A stretch of 64,000 bases of DNA. It comes from an uncultured Flavobacterium sp. Its GTDB lineage: Bacteria > Bacteroidota > Bacteroidia > Flavobacteriales > Flavobacteriaceae. The first letter of the stretch is position 1; the number at the start of each line of letters is the position of its first letter. The notes beneath the pieces are model-generated. The model was given only the letters and a program-made list of their open reading frames with translations, was not told the DNA's origin and ran no database searches. Below are positions 1-7,230 of the stretch, piece by piece. The position numbers and the translations under genes are program-made. Location of the stretch: contig NZ_OX638201.1 of the NCBI RefSeq assembly GCF_951805225.1, positions 4,092,001-4,156,000 of the forward strand, given 5' to 3'.

Positions 1-74
1 CCATAGAAGGTGTTTCCAGAACTGAAACCTTTATTTCGTTAGATCAACAAATTGACAGACAAATTCAACTTTAG
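1..74 (+). CDS. C-terminal end of probable Lrp/AsnC-family regulator (partial)
   Basis: The open frame enters from the left edge and ends with TAG at 72-74, giving about 23 residues that include GVSRTETFISLDQQ. A 'GV..TET.I.L' ending is typical of the ligand-binding (RAM) domain of Lrp/AsnC transcription regulators, where it forms the last beta strand. Only the tail is visible, so neither the DNA-binding domain nor the effector can be judged. The family call is inference from this short motif. Confidence 0.5.
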   Translation, partial: IEGVSRTETFISLDQQIDRQIQL

Positions 75-132
75 AAATTAGATAATTTGGTAATTTGATA
101 ATTAGATAATTTTCTAAAAATTCATCAGTGAT

Positions 133-165
133 AAACCCGACAGGTTTTTAAAACCTGTCGGGTTT
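133..165. repeat. Palindromic repeat, family B (copy 1)
   Basis: Perfect 15-bp inverted repeat AAACCCGACAGGTTT with a 3-nt loop (arms 133-147 and 151-165). The same palindrome recurs at 212-244 and, degraded, at 35428-35459. It lies just after the stop codon of the Lrp/AsnC-like gene and may act as a bidirectional terminator. Confidence 0.85.
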
Positions 166-211
166 GCCTAAATACTGCATAATTGGATAATTTTAAAATC
201 TATAAAAAACA

Positions 212-244
212 AAACCCGACAGGTTTTAAAAACCTGTCGGGTTT
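212..244. repeat. Palindromic repeat, family B (copy 2)
   Basis: Second perfect copy of AAACCCGACAGGTTT (arms 212-226 and 230-244, loop taa). It sits 46 bp after copy 1 in the gap between convergent genes. The rest of the gap (75-307) is AT-rich and carries many degenerate 'TAATTTGATAATTAGATAATT'-like words and no gene. Confidence 0.85.
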
Positions 245-307
245 GCTATAAATTATCTAATTTTCTGATTGACTAATTGCAAAATTATCTAATTGGCACA
301 TTAAAAA

Positions 308-994
308 TTAATTCCTTCTTCCGCCCATATAAATAGACACATAGTACAACAACGTTGCGATCGATCCAATTGCAGCTACAACATAAGTTCTTGCAGCCCA
401 TTTTAAAGCATCTTTTGCACCAGCTTGTTCTTGTTGCGTTAACATACGTTTGTTTTCTAACCAAGCCAAAGCACGATTACTCGCATCATATTCTACAGGC
501 AAAGTAATAATCGAAAATAAAGTTGTCGCTGCAAAAATGATGATTCCGATTAACAATAGTTGCGGAAAAGTTCTAATCATTAAAATTCCCGCCAATAAAA
601 TCCATTGCATATAAGTTGAAGCAATATTTACAATTGGCACTAATTTCGATCGCATTGTCAACCATTCATATCCGATAGAATGCTGAACAGCATGACCACA
701 TTCGTGCGCTGCAACTGCTGCCGCAGCAACACTTCGATTATTATATACTGCTTCGCTTAGATTTACCGTTTTATCCGTTGGATTATAATGATCTGTCAAT
801 TGTCCCGGAGTTGAAATCACTCTAACATCACGAATACCATTATCAGCCAACATTTTTTCGGCGATTTCAGCACCGCTCATTCCGTTTTGCAAATGCAGTT
901 TTGAATATAATTCAAATTTACTTTTTAGTCTCGAACTCACTAACCAGCTAAATAGCATAATAAGTCCTGCAAGAATTAAATACCCCATTCCCAT
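308..994 (-). CDS. Membrane zinc metallopeptidase (YugP-like, Zn_peptidase_2 family)
   Basis: 228-aa integral membrane protein with a zinc-peptidase signature HECGH at residues 97-101 (HExxH). A PVEYDASNRA segment near residue 166 fits the third metal-ligand region of the YugP/PF04298 family. Hydrophobic segments lie at about 4-20, 122-160 (two helices) and 203-222. Length and order (N-terminal TM, HExxH, TM pair, C-terminal TM) match that family, whose members are predicted neutral zinc proteases of unknown substrate. The start MGMGY fits the N-terminal membrane helix. The gene stands alone; an upstream hairpin at 1033-1067 separates it from the sigma-factor operon. Confidence 0.88.
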   Translation of the reverse strand: MGMGYLILAGLIMLFSWLVSSRLKSKFELYSKLHLQNGMSGAEIAEKMLADNGIRDVRVISTPGQLTDHYNPTDKTVNLSEAVYNNRSVAAAAVAAHECGHAVQHSIGYEWLTMRSKLVPIVNIASTYMQWILLAGILMIRTFPQLLLIGIIIFAATTLFSIITLPVEYDASNRALAWLENKRMLTQQEQAGAKDALKWAARTYVVAAIGSIATLLYYVSIYMGGRRN

Positions 995-1032
995 ATCTTT
1001 ATATTTTTAATTGTTATTTACTTTAATAATCC

Positions 1033-1067
1033 AAAAGACGTTTAAAAACAAGCCTTTAACGTCTTTT
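1033..1067 (-). terminator. Hairpin between operons, possible terminator
   Basis: AAAAGACGTT (1033-1042) pairs with AACGTCTTTT (1058-1067). It lies between the end of the sigma-factor operon and the metallopeptidase gene. There is no long T tract, so it is a weaker candidate than 1162-1200. Confidence 0.45.
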
Positions 1068-1161
1068 AGAGAAATAGCAATTTACGAACCATTTTTCTAA
1101 AATGCCAAAATGACATTCAATTTTAGATATTAATTAAGAACTTCGGATGAAAACTGTGAGC

Positions 1162-1200
1162 AAAAAAAAATCCAAATCCCAACAAACGCTGAAATTTGGA
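1162..1200 (-). terminator. Rho-independent terminator of the hydrolase/sigma/membrane-protein operon
   Basis: On the minus strand TCCAAAT (from 1194-1200) pairs with ATTTGGA (from 1171-1177) and is followed by a run of nine T. It lies 31 bp after the stop of the four-TM protein gene. Confidence 0.75.
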
Positions 1201-1231
1201 ATTTATCCTAAAATTTAAAATTCAGAATAGC

Positions 1232-1825
1232 TTATAACAATTGATTATTTACTTCTTCAAATTTTGAAATTAAATCATTCAACTTGGATTGTTGTTTTTT
1301 AATTTGTTTTGGACGAATATAAAACCAATTAAAAACTATCCAAAGCAACGTTATTCCGTAAGTAAAAAAAGCCCAGAAAATCGTCATTCTAACGGTATAT
1401 TCATACATATACAAACCAATACCAACTCCGAGTAAAAGAAAATACAAACTCAACATTGTAGATTGCATAAATTGTTGCTTCTTTTTAATTAAAATCAGTT
1501 TCTGTAAATATTCCTGATTGGTTTGAGCAGTAACAATATTTTTATAAGTTGAAACTAATCGGTTATAAAAAGCCAAATAAATAACCATTGCCAAGATCGT
1601 TAAAACGATTCCGATTTTTGTCGAAATAAATTCCGGCTGACAAGTATACCAAACAAAAATAATGAAGGCACAAGTTGCAAAAAGCAAAATATTGGTGATC
1701 CATAAAGTACGCAAACCAGCTTTTTTAAATTGCTTTAATCTTGCCAGTAAATCTTCCATATTGGGCTGACTTACGGTTTGCTTTTTCCATAAATCCTTAA
1801 AGTCTATATTGTTATTGTGGTCCAT
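1232..1825 (-). CDS. Four-TM membrane protein, possible partner of the ECF sigma factor
   Basis: 197-aa protein with a cytoplasmic-looking N-terminus (about 40 residues, FKDLWKKQ) and four hydrophobic helices at about 41-60, 71-87, 120-140 and 147-168. A charged, coiled-coil-like tail (PKQIKKQQSKLNDLISKFEE) follows. No enzymatic motif is visible. Its first codons overlap the 3' end of the upstream ECF sigma gene by 14 nt, so the two are probably translationally coupled. By position it could be a membrane anti-sigma factor, but it shows no zinc-binding ZAS or FecR domain, so this role is inference only. Confidence 0.7.
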   Translation of the reverse strand: MDHNNNIDFKDLWKKQTVSQPNMEDLLARLKQFKKAGLRTLWITNILLFATCAFIIFVWYTCQPEFISTKIGIVLTILAMVIYLAFYNRLVSTYKNIVTAQTNQEYLQKLILIKKKQQFMQSTMLSLYFLLLGVGIGLYMYEYTVRMTIFWAFFTYGITLLWIVFNWFYIRPKQIKKQQSKLNDLISKFEEVNNQLL

Positions 1826-2285
1826 TGTCTTTAAATTTTTGAGTCAATTTTTCTTTTATTCTGTGAATCTTCACTCGGGTATTAGCTTCCGAAAGCCCGA
1901 CAATTTTAGCAATTTCAGCTTGTTTGATATCTTCAAGTTCAAGCGAAATAATAATACGTTCCGTTTCCGGTAATTCGGCAATACATTTATACAAAAACTG
2001 AATTTGCGGTTCTATTGATTGCTGCTTTTCTTCGGTGAGATTGATTGGCAAATCTGATTTAAGAAAGCGCTTTTCTTTTTCAATCTGTCGCAAACAATTG
2101 TTAGACGCGATTCTAAAAATCCAGGTTCCAATACTAGATTCATTCCTAAAAGTGTCCAGCTTTCGCCAAACAATAACAAAGGTTTCCTGAGCCAAATCCT
2201 GTGCGATATCATAATCGTTCACAAAACCCATACAAAGCCTGAATATTCTATCCCAATACGTTTTATAGATCTCTTCAAATACCAT
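1812..2285 (-). CDS. ECF-type RNA polymerase sigma factor
   Basis: Sigma-70 family factor of the extracytoplasmic-function class, 157 aa from the chosen start. Region 2 is visible as YKTYWDRIFRLC...DIAQDLAQETFV (the DLxQETF motif that binds the -10 element). Region 4 is visible as LPETERIIISLELEDIKQAEIAKIVG with a recognition helix SEANTRVKIHRIKEKL. I place the start at the internal ATG at 2285 (MVFEEIYKTYW). The frame stays open to 2327, but that would overlap the preceding hydrolase gene, whereas 2285 begins 2 nt after its stop. The downstream gene overlaps by 14 nt, giving a tight three-gene operon. Confidence 0.9.
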   Translation of the reverse strand: MVFEEIYKTYWDRIFRLCMGFVNDYDIAQDLAQETFVIVWRKLDTFRNESSIGTWIFRIASNNCLRQIEKEKRFLKSDLPINLTEEKQQSIEPQIQFLYKCIAELPETERIIISLELEDIKQAEIAKIVGLSEANTRVKIHRIKEKLTQKFKDNGPQ

Positions 2286-2287
2286 CT

Positions 2288-3136
2288 TTAAAATTTTACA
2301 AAATTGCTTAATTGCTCTAAATACCATTCTGTATCGTCGTACATAATAAAGTGTAATCCTTTATTTGCATATTGAAATTTTGCGGTTTTTAGATTTTTAT
2401 ATTGCTCTTCAATTGCAGGTTTTAAATTTATAAAATAAGATTCTAATAAAATTAATGACGGACATTTTACAGTCGCAATTTTATCTCTTAGATCTGTATT
2501 CGAAAAATCGCAATACATTTCGGCAAATGTTTTTCTATCAGATTTTACACTCCAATCAACAAGCATTTCAAGTTTTGAAGTATCTGCCAAAAGTCTTGGC
2601 GCCATCTTTTTCTGCATATCATAAAACTGAGTATCGCTCATTGCCGTCATCTGAGTTACCATTGGCGAACAATCATTATTTTCTTTTGCTTCAAAAGAAG
2701 GATCCATCAGTGCGCTTAAACATGGTAATGCATCTACAACAATAATTTTACTAATCAAATCCGGATAATCTGCAGCAATTGCCAATGCTAATCCGCCGCC
2801 CATACTGTGACCGATTACAATTGGTTTTTCAATTTTATTATCTTTTATATAATTGGCAATTTCGTTTTCCCAATTTTTGAATGTTGCGTTTCCTTGTGGT
2901 TTTACTCCGGCAAAACCTGCCATTGTAAGTGTATAACAAGTATAATCTTTTTCGAAGTTAACTTTTGTTTCTTTCCAAACATCTCCGGAAGAAGCAAATC
3001 CGGGAATGAATACAATAGCTTTTTTTCCTTTTCCGGTTTTAGTAACCTCAAACGGATATTGTTTTGTTTGTGCAAATACATTTAAACATAATGCTGAAAA
3101 TAATAAGGCGATAACCAAGATGATATACTTTTTCAT
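2288..3136 (-). CDS. Secreted alpha/beta hydrolase
   Basis: 282-aa protein with a clear Sec signal peptide (MKKYIILVIALLFSALC, cleavage near FAQ at 21-23) and an alpha/beta-hydrolase fold. The nucleophile elbow is GHSMGG with S111, an oxyanion region lies at FIPGFASS (43-50), and a C-terminal histidine sits in KGLHFIMYDD. The length fits a single-domain hydrolase. It is first in an operon with an ECF sigma factor and a four-TM protein, so it may be part of a sigma-controlled envelope response. The substrate cannot be told from the sequence. Confidence 0.87.
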   Translation of the reverse strand: MKKYIILVIALLFSALCLNVFAQTKQYPFEVTKTGKGKKAIVFIPGFASSGDVWKETKVNFEKDYTCYTLTMAGFAGVKPQGNATFKNWENEIANYIKDNKIEKPIVIGHSMGGGLALAIAADYPDLISKIIVVDALPCLSALMDPSFEAKENNDCSPMVTQMTAMSDTQFYDMQKKMAPRLLADTSKLEMLVDWSVKSDRKTFAEMYCDFSNTDLRDKIATVKCPSLILLESYFINLKPAIEEQYKNLKTAKFQYANKGLHFIMYDDTEWYLEQLSNFVKF

Positions 3137-3259
3137 TTTTAATAGTTTTAAGTTGTTAAATGATTTAATTCGCCTTTTGGATACGAGCGCTTTTAAAATG
3201 TTACAACTAAAATGAAAAAATTAATAAAAAAGTTTAAAACCTCAGGAGTTATGGATGTT

Positions 3260-3305
3260 TTTTAACCGCAAAGTGCGCGAAGATTTACGCAAAGTACGCA
3301 AGGTT
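3260..3305. repeat. Degenerate 'aaccgcaaag..cgcaaag' intergenic repeat
   Basis: The words ACCGCAAAGTGCGCGAAG and ACGCAAAGTACGCAAGG resemble the arms of the large inverted repeat at 10466-10609. This copy is a half element lying between the leuS terminator and the alpha/beta hydrolase gene. Confidence 0.55.
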
Positions 3306-3321
3306 TTCCTCAACATTGTCA

Positions 3322-3399
3322 TTGCGAGGAACGAAGCAACCACACTACAATAAGACACAAAGCTTGATCCAACAAGTGAGATTGCTTCGTTCCTCGCAA
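3322..3399. repeat. REP-like inverted repeat, family C
   Basis: Perfect 18-bp arms: TTGCGAGGAACGAAGCAA at 3322-3339 and its reverse complement at 3382-3399, separated by 42 nt. The same arm occurs at 38735-38817 (both arms) and as a half at 11694-11717. Translation through it gives a spurious frame containing ARNEAIS. Confidence 0.88.
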
Positions 3400-3421
3400 A
3401 GACACAAAATGAGGTAATTAT

Positions 3422-3458
3422 AAAAAAAATTCCAAACCCCAATCGTAAAATTGGAATT
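3422..3458 (-). terminator. Terminator of leuS
   Basis: Stem AATTCCAA (3428-3435) / TTGGAATT (3451-3458), followed on the minus strand by a run of T (3422-3429 is all A on plus). It lies 32 bp after the leuS stop codon. Confidence 0.72.
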
Positions 3459-3489
3459 TGGATTTTTAAATATTGGAATTTTAAAATTA

Positions 3490-6357
3490 TTAACCTACCA
3501 GGTTAATGATTTTACCAGGAACAATAATTACTTTATTTGGTGTTTTACCATCTAATTGTTTTTGTGTTCTTTCGTCTTTCATGATGATTTCTTCGATTTG
3601 TTCTTTGGTTAAATCCAAAGGCAATTCGATTGTGAAACGCATTTTTCCGTTGAAAGAAACTGGATATTCTTTATTGGTTTCAACCAAATGTTTAGCTTCA
3701 AAAATCGGGAAAGGAACTTCAGAAATAGAAGTTGTGTTTCCTAATTGCGACCATAATTCCTCAGCAATATGTGGCGCGTAAGGCGAAACCAAAATTGCTA
3801 AAGGTTCTAAGATTGCTCTTGAATGACAATTTTGAGTTGACAATTCATTCACACAAATCATAAATTGAGAAACTGATGTATTAAAAGAGAAACTCTCAAT
3901 ATCTTCAGCTACTTTTTTGATCGTTTTGTGTAATGATTTTAAGTTGTCTTTTGTTGGTTCGTCGTTATTTACAATTAAACCGTTATTTTCATCAAAATAC
4001 AATCTCCATAATTTTTTCAAGAAACCAAATACTCCAGAAATTCCAGCAGTATTCCAAGGTTTAGCTTGTTCCAATGGTCCTAAAAACATTTCGTACAAAC
4101 GTAATGTATCAGCTCCATATTCATTACAAATATCATCTGGAGTAACTACGTTATAATATGATTTCGACATTTTTTCGACTTCACGACCTACAACATACTT
4201 TCCGTTTTCATCTAAAATAAATTCTGCAGTATTAAAATCTTCTCTCCAAGCTTTGAATTTTTCGATATTTAATTCATCTGAAGAATTCACAAAATGAACA
4301 TCAACGCGAATTGGCTGTACATTTTGACCTTCAATTTTATTTTTAGATACAAAAGTATTCGTTCCTTCCAATCTGTAAACATAAGCTGTCGTTCCCAAAA
4401 TCATTCCCTGATTAATCAGTTTTTTGAATGGTTCTTCAGTTGGAGCAAAACCTTTGTCTTTTAAGAATTTATTCCAAAAACGAGAATACAATAAATGTCC
4501 GGTTGCATGTTCGCTTCCTCCAATATACAAATCAACGCTTTCCCAATATGCTAAAGCTTCTTTGCTTGCAAATTCGTTTTCGTTATGTGCATCCATGTAA
4601 CGCATCCAATACCATGAACTTCCCGCCCAACCTGGCATTGTGTTCAATTCTAATGGAAAAATCGTTGCATGATCTACTAAATCTGTATTGACAACTTTAT
4701 TATTTTTTGTGTCCCAAGCCCAAACAGCTGCGTTTCCTAACGGAGGCAAACCATCTTCGGTTGGTAAATATTTCTCTACTTCAGGCAAGATAATTGGCAA
4801 ATGCTGCGCATCAATCATCTTTGGCAAACCATTTACATAATAAACCGGAAAAGGTTCTCCCCAATAACGCTGACGAGAAAAAACAGCATCGCGCAAGCGG
4901 TAATTTATTTTTCCGCTTCCTTGTCCTATTTTCTCTAAAGCCGTAATTGCAGCCTGAGTTGCTTCTTTATAATTTAATCCGTTTAAGAAATCAGAATTTG
5001 CGATTTCGACATTATCTTTAGAACCATAAGCTGCTTCAGAAATATCAACGTTTGCAAAAATATTCTTGATTTCCTGCATTCCTTTTTCGGCTTTAAAGAA
5101 ATTAGCAAAAGCATAATCTCTTTCGTCTCCACAAGGAACCGCCATTACAGCACCAGTTCCATAACCTGCCAAAACGTAATCTCCAATCCAAACCGGAATT
5201 GCTTCTTTTGTAAAAGGATGTTCTGCATAAGCTCCGGTAAATACTCCCGAAATAGTTTTTACATCGGCCATACGCTCACGCTCTGAACGTTTTGCTGTTT
5301 TTTCGATATAAGCTTCAACTGCTTCTTTTTGTTCCGGAGTTGTAATTTTAGCAACCAAATCATGCTCTGGCGCCAAAGTCATAAAAGTTACGCCATAGAT
5401 TGTATCAGGACGAGTTGTGAAAACTTCGATTACTTCATCATGATCTTTCACATTAAATTTCACTAAAGCACCAACAGATTTTCCAATCCAGTTTCTTTGT
5501 GATTCTTTTATAGATTCGCTCCAGTCGATATCATTTAAACCTTGCAACAAACGTTCTGCATAAGCAGAAATTCGCATGCTCCATTGTGTCATTTTTTTAC
5601 GAATAACAGGATATCCACCTCGCTCAGAAACTCCGTTTACAATTTCGTCATTTGCCAAAACAGTTCCTAAACCAGGACACCAGTTTACTTCTGTTTCTGC
5701 CAAATAAGTCATTCTGTATTGCAAAAGGATTTTCTCTTTTTGATCTTCAGAATAAGAATTCCATTCAGCTGCAGTAAAAATTGCAACATTATCGTCGCAA
5801 ACTGCTTCAACTAACTCGTTTCCTTCTCCTTCAAAAACTTTTACAAGCTCTGAAATTTCAAAAGCCTGTCCTTGTTTTTTGCAATACCAGGAATTAAATA
5901 ATTGGATAAAAATCCATTGTGTATGTTTGTAATAATCAGGATTTGAAGTTCTCACTTCGCGGCTCCAATCAAATGAAAAACCAATTTTATCTAATTGCTT
6001 TCTATATCCGGCAATTTGTTTTCCTTCTTTATCAACTCCACCGTCAATATTTACGCGTGTTGTATCTTCAGGACGTTGCCCGGTTTGTATTGCATATTGT
6101 TCAGCAGGCAATCCAAAACTGTCGTATCCCATTGGGTGCAAAACATTGAATCCCTGATGTCTTTTGAAACGAGAATATACATCTGAAGCAATATAACCCA
6201 GCGGATGCCCAACGTGAAGTCCTGCTCCTGACGGATAAGGAAACATGTCTAAAACATAATGCTTCGGTTTTTCAGAATTATTACTTGCAGCAAAAGTTTG
6301 GTTTTCAGCCCAATATTTTTGCCATTTCTCTTCGATTTCGTTTGGATTGTATTTCAT
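3490..6357 (-). CDS. leuS: Leucyl-tRNA synthetase
   Basis: 955-aa class I aminoacyl-tRNA synthetase that charges tRNA-Leu. The ATP-binding HIGH-type motif is HVGH at 48-51 within PYPSGAGLHVGHPLGY. The CP1 editing domain carries TTRPDTIYGVTF (about 310-325) and GYGTGAVMAVPCGDERD. The KMSKS loop is at about residues 728-732 (EKMSKSYYNVV), followed by the anticodon-binding domain. It is longer than the roughly 860-aa E. coli enzyme, with an extra segment near residues 150-200, which is usual in Bacteroidota. It is a single-gene unit with its own terminator at 3422-3458. Confidence 0.98.
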   Translation of the reverse strand: MKYNPNEIEEKWQKYWAENQTFAASNNSEKPKHYVLDMFPYPSGAGLHVGHPLGYIASDVYSRFKRHQGFNVLHPMGYDSFGLPAEQYAIQTGQRPEDTTRVNIDGGVDKEGKQIAGYRKQLDKIGFSFDWSREVRTSNPDYYKHTQWIFIQLFNSWYCKKQGQAFEISELVKVFEGEGNELVEAVCDDNVAIFTAAEWNSYSEDQKEKILLQYRMTYLAETEVNWCPGLGTVLANDEIVNGVSERGGYPVIRKKMTQWSMRISAYAERLLQGLNDIDWSESIKESQRNWIGKSVGALVKFNVKDHDEVIEVFTTRPDTIYGVTFMTLAPEHDLVAKITTPEQKEAVEAYIEKTAKRSERERMADVKTISGVFTGAYAEHPFTKEAIPVWIGDYVLAGYGTGAVMAVPCGDERDYAFANFFKAEKGMQEIKNIFANVDISEAAYGSKDNVEIANSDFLNGLNYKEATQAAITALEKIGQGSGKINYRLRDAVFSRQRYWGEPFPVYYVNGLPKMIDAQHLPIILPEVEKYLPTEDGLPPLGNAAVWAWDTKNNKVVNTDLVDHATIFPLELNTMPGWAGSSWYWMRYMDAHNENEFASKEALAYWESVDLYIGGSEHATGHLLYSRFWNKFLKDKGFAPTEEPFKKLINQGMILGTTAYVYRLEGTNTFVSKNKIEGQNVQPIRVDVHFVNSSDELNIEKFKAWREDFNTAEFILDENGKYVVGREVEKMSKSYYNVVTPDDICNEYGADTLRLYEMFLGPLEQAKPWNTAGISGVFGFLKKLWRLYFDENNGLIVNNDEPTKDNLKSLHKTIKKVAEDIESFSFNTSVSQFMICVNELSTQNCHSRAILEPLAILVSPYAPHIAEELWSQLGNTTSISEVPFPIFEAKHLVETNKEYPVSFNGKMRFTIELPLDLTKEQIEEIIMKDERTQKQLDGKTPNKVIIVPGKIINLVG

Positions 6358-6360
6358 TTC

Positions 6361-6405
6361 TAAGGTTCAAAGGTTCAGAGTGACAAAGGTTCAAAGGTTT
6401 ATCAC
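6361..6405. repeat. 'aaaggttcaaaggttcaga' intergenic repeat
   Basis: Several imperfect copies of CAAAGGTTCA stand directly upstream of the leuS start. Similar words occur at 10408-10450 and 10620-10660. No function is visible. Confidence 0.5.
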
Positions 6406-6487
6406 CGAATTAAGTTTGCAAATTTACATTTATTACAGATTGTACCAAAGCTATTTCGTTGACAAACAAATAAAATAACAAAATACT

Positions 6488-6519
6488 TATTTTTAATTAA
6501 GTAAAAATACTTATATTTG
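6488..6519 (+). promoter_or_regulatory. Putative promoter of the ModE-type gene with half-sites
   Basis: TATATTTG at 6512-6519 matches the Bacteroidota -7 consensus TAnnTTTG. A TTTT lies 17 nt upstream (6491-6494), near the -33 consensus TTTG. The spacer contains GTAAAAATAC (6501-6510) and TATTTTTA (6488-6495), the same half-sites found in the palindromes at 6579-6607, which suggests promoter-proximal repressor binding. Inferred from sequence only. Confidence 0.55.
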
Positions 6520-6578
6520 TATTTTAATACGTAGGCGAAATGTTCTTTCGATTTTAAACAATCACGATAATGAAAGAA

Positions 6579-6607
6579 TATTTTTACGTAAAAATAGCTA
6601 TTTTTAC
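6579..6607. promoter_or_regulatory. Two overlapping perfect palindromes, probable operator
   Basis: TATTTTTACGTAAAAATA (6579-6596, 18 bp, perfect) and GTAAAAATAGCTATTTTTAC (6588-6607, 20 bp, perfect) overlap, so three half-sites TATTTTTAC / GTAAAAATA / TATTTTTAC lie in a row. They end 20 bp before the start codon of the ModE-type regulator, as expected for an autoregulatory site. Confidence 0.6.
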
Positions 6608-6627
6608 ATGTTCATAAACAGAATCAA

Positions 6628-6975
6628 ATGAGTAATACTAAAAAATATTCAATTGAAGTTCGCCTTTGGATTGAAGAAACTGAAGGTCCATTTTTAGGAA
6701 TTGGAAAAATCTGGTTGCTCGAAAATATTCGGAAAACGGGATCTATTACAAACGCTGCAAAAGAAATGAAAATGGCTTACAGACAAGCCTGGCAATTAGT
6801 TGAAGAAATGAATCAACGCGCCGAAAGTCCTTTGGTAGAAAAATTACTTGGCGGAAAAGGCGGCGGCGGCGCAAAACTGACAGAAGCCGGAGAAAAAGCA
6901 ATAACCATTTTCTATGAAGTCGAAAAACGCATTAAAGATTTTGCTTTAAAAGAAACCCAGAATTTGAAATTTTAA
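6628..6975 (+). CDS. ModE-type winged-helix regulator (N-terminal domain only)
   Basis: 115-aa protein that matches the LysR-like winged HTH of ModE: GKIWLLENIRKTGSITNAAKEMKMAYRQAWQLVEEMN (helices about 27-62) and a wing with LGGKGGGGAKLTEAGEKAI (74-92). The TOBE/molbindin domains that bind molybdate in E. coli ModE are absent, so the protein may sense through another partner or act without ligand. Perfect palindromes 20 bp upstream suggest autoregulation. It precedes a TonB receptor and a molybdopterin-domain lipoprotein on the same strand, which fits control of oxyanion or cofactor-linked uptake (inference). Confidence 0.85.
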   Translation: MSNTKKYSIEVRLWIEETEGPFLGIGKIWLLENIRKTGSITNAAKEMKMAYRQAWQLVEEMNQRAESPLVEKLLGGKGGGGAKLTEAGEKAITIFYEVEKRIKDFALKETQNLKF

Positions 6976-7188
6976 AAAGATTAAGTTTTGCAAAGATTTA
7001 TTTTAATTATGAATCTATTAATGCATGATTTTAGTCATATTTTATATTTAAAAATTACGTTTGTTTTGTGAAATAGAAATGGATATTTTTTATTTCCGAA
7101 AGAAAAAGAATCAAAAAGCAGTATTCCCAAAAAAACACATTGATTTTCTTTATAAAATAAATTAACCAAAAACCAACCTTTTAACCAT

Positions 7189-7212
7189 CAGTATTCATTT
7201 TAAAACATACTG
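7189..7212 (+). promoter_or_regulatory. Inverted repeat in leader of the TonB receptor gene
   Basis: CAGTAT (7189-7194) and ATACTG (7207-7212) form a short hairpin 18 bp before the receptor start codon. The word CAGTATTC also occurs at about 7119. Either a leader hairpin or a binding site is possible; the support is weak. Confidence 0.3.
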
Positions 7213-7230
7213 AAAAAATTTATTCTAATT

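Noticed and set aside
2012..2212. 66-codon frame inside the ECF sigma gene
   Set aside because: It is a shadow frame; the other reading frame has clear sigma region 2 and 4 motifs.
2288..2327. Upstream extension of the sigma factor (MVFRAIKQFCKILK)
   Set aside because: It would overlap the hydrolase gene and has no family similarity; the ATG at 2285 follows the hydrolase stop by 2 nt.
3242..3442. 66-codon open frame on the minus strand (contains ARNEAIS)
   Set aside because: It is a translation of the REP-like repeat and of a CGCAAAG repeat. A similar frame with the same ARNEAIS words occurs at 38629-38850, and both are made only of repeat sequence.
7000..7230. Molybdenum-cofactor riboswitch before the TonB receptor gene
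   Set aside because: Only a short CAGTAT/ATACTG hairpin is seen; no conserved long multi-helix structure could be recognised.
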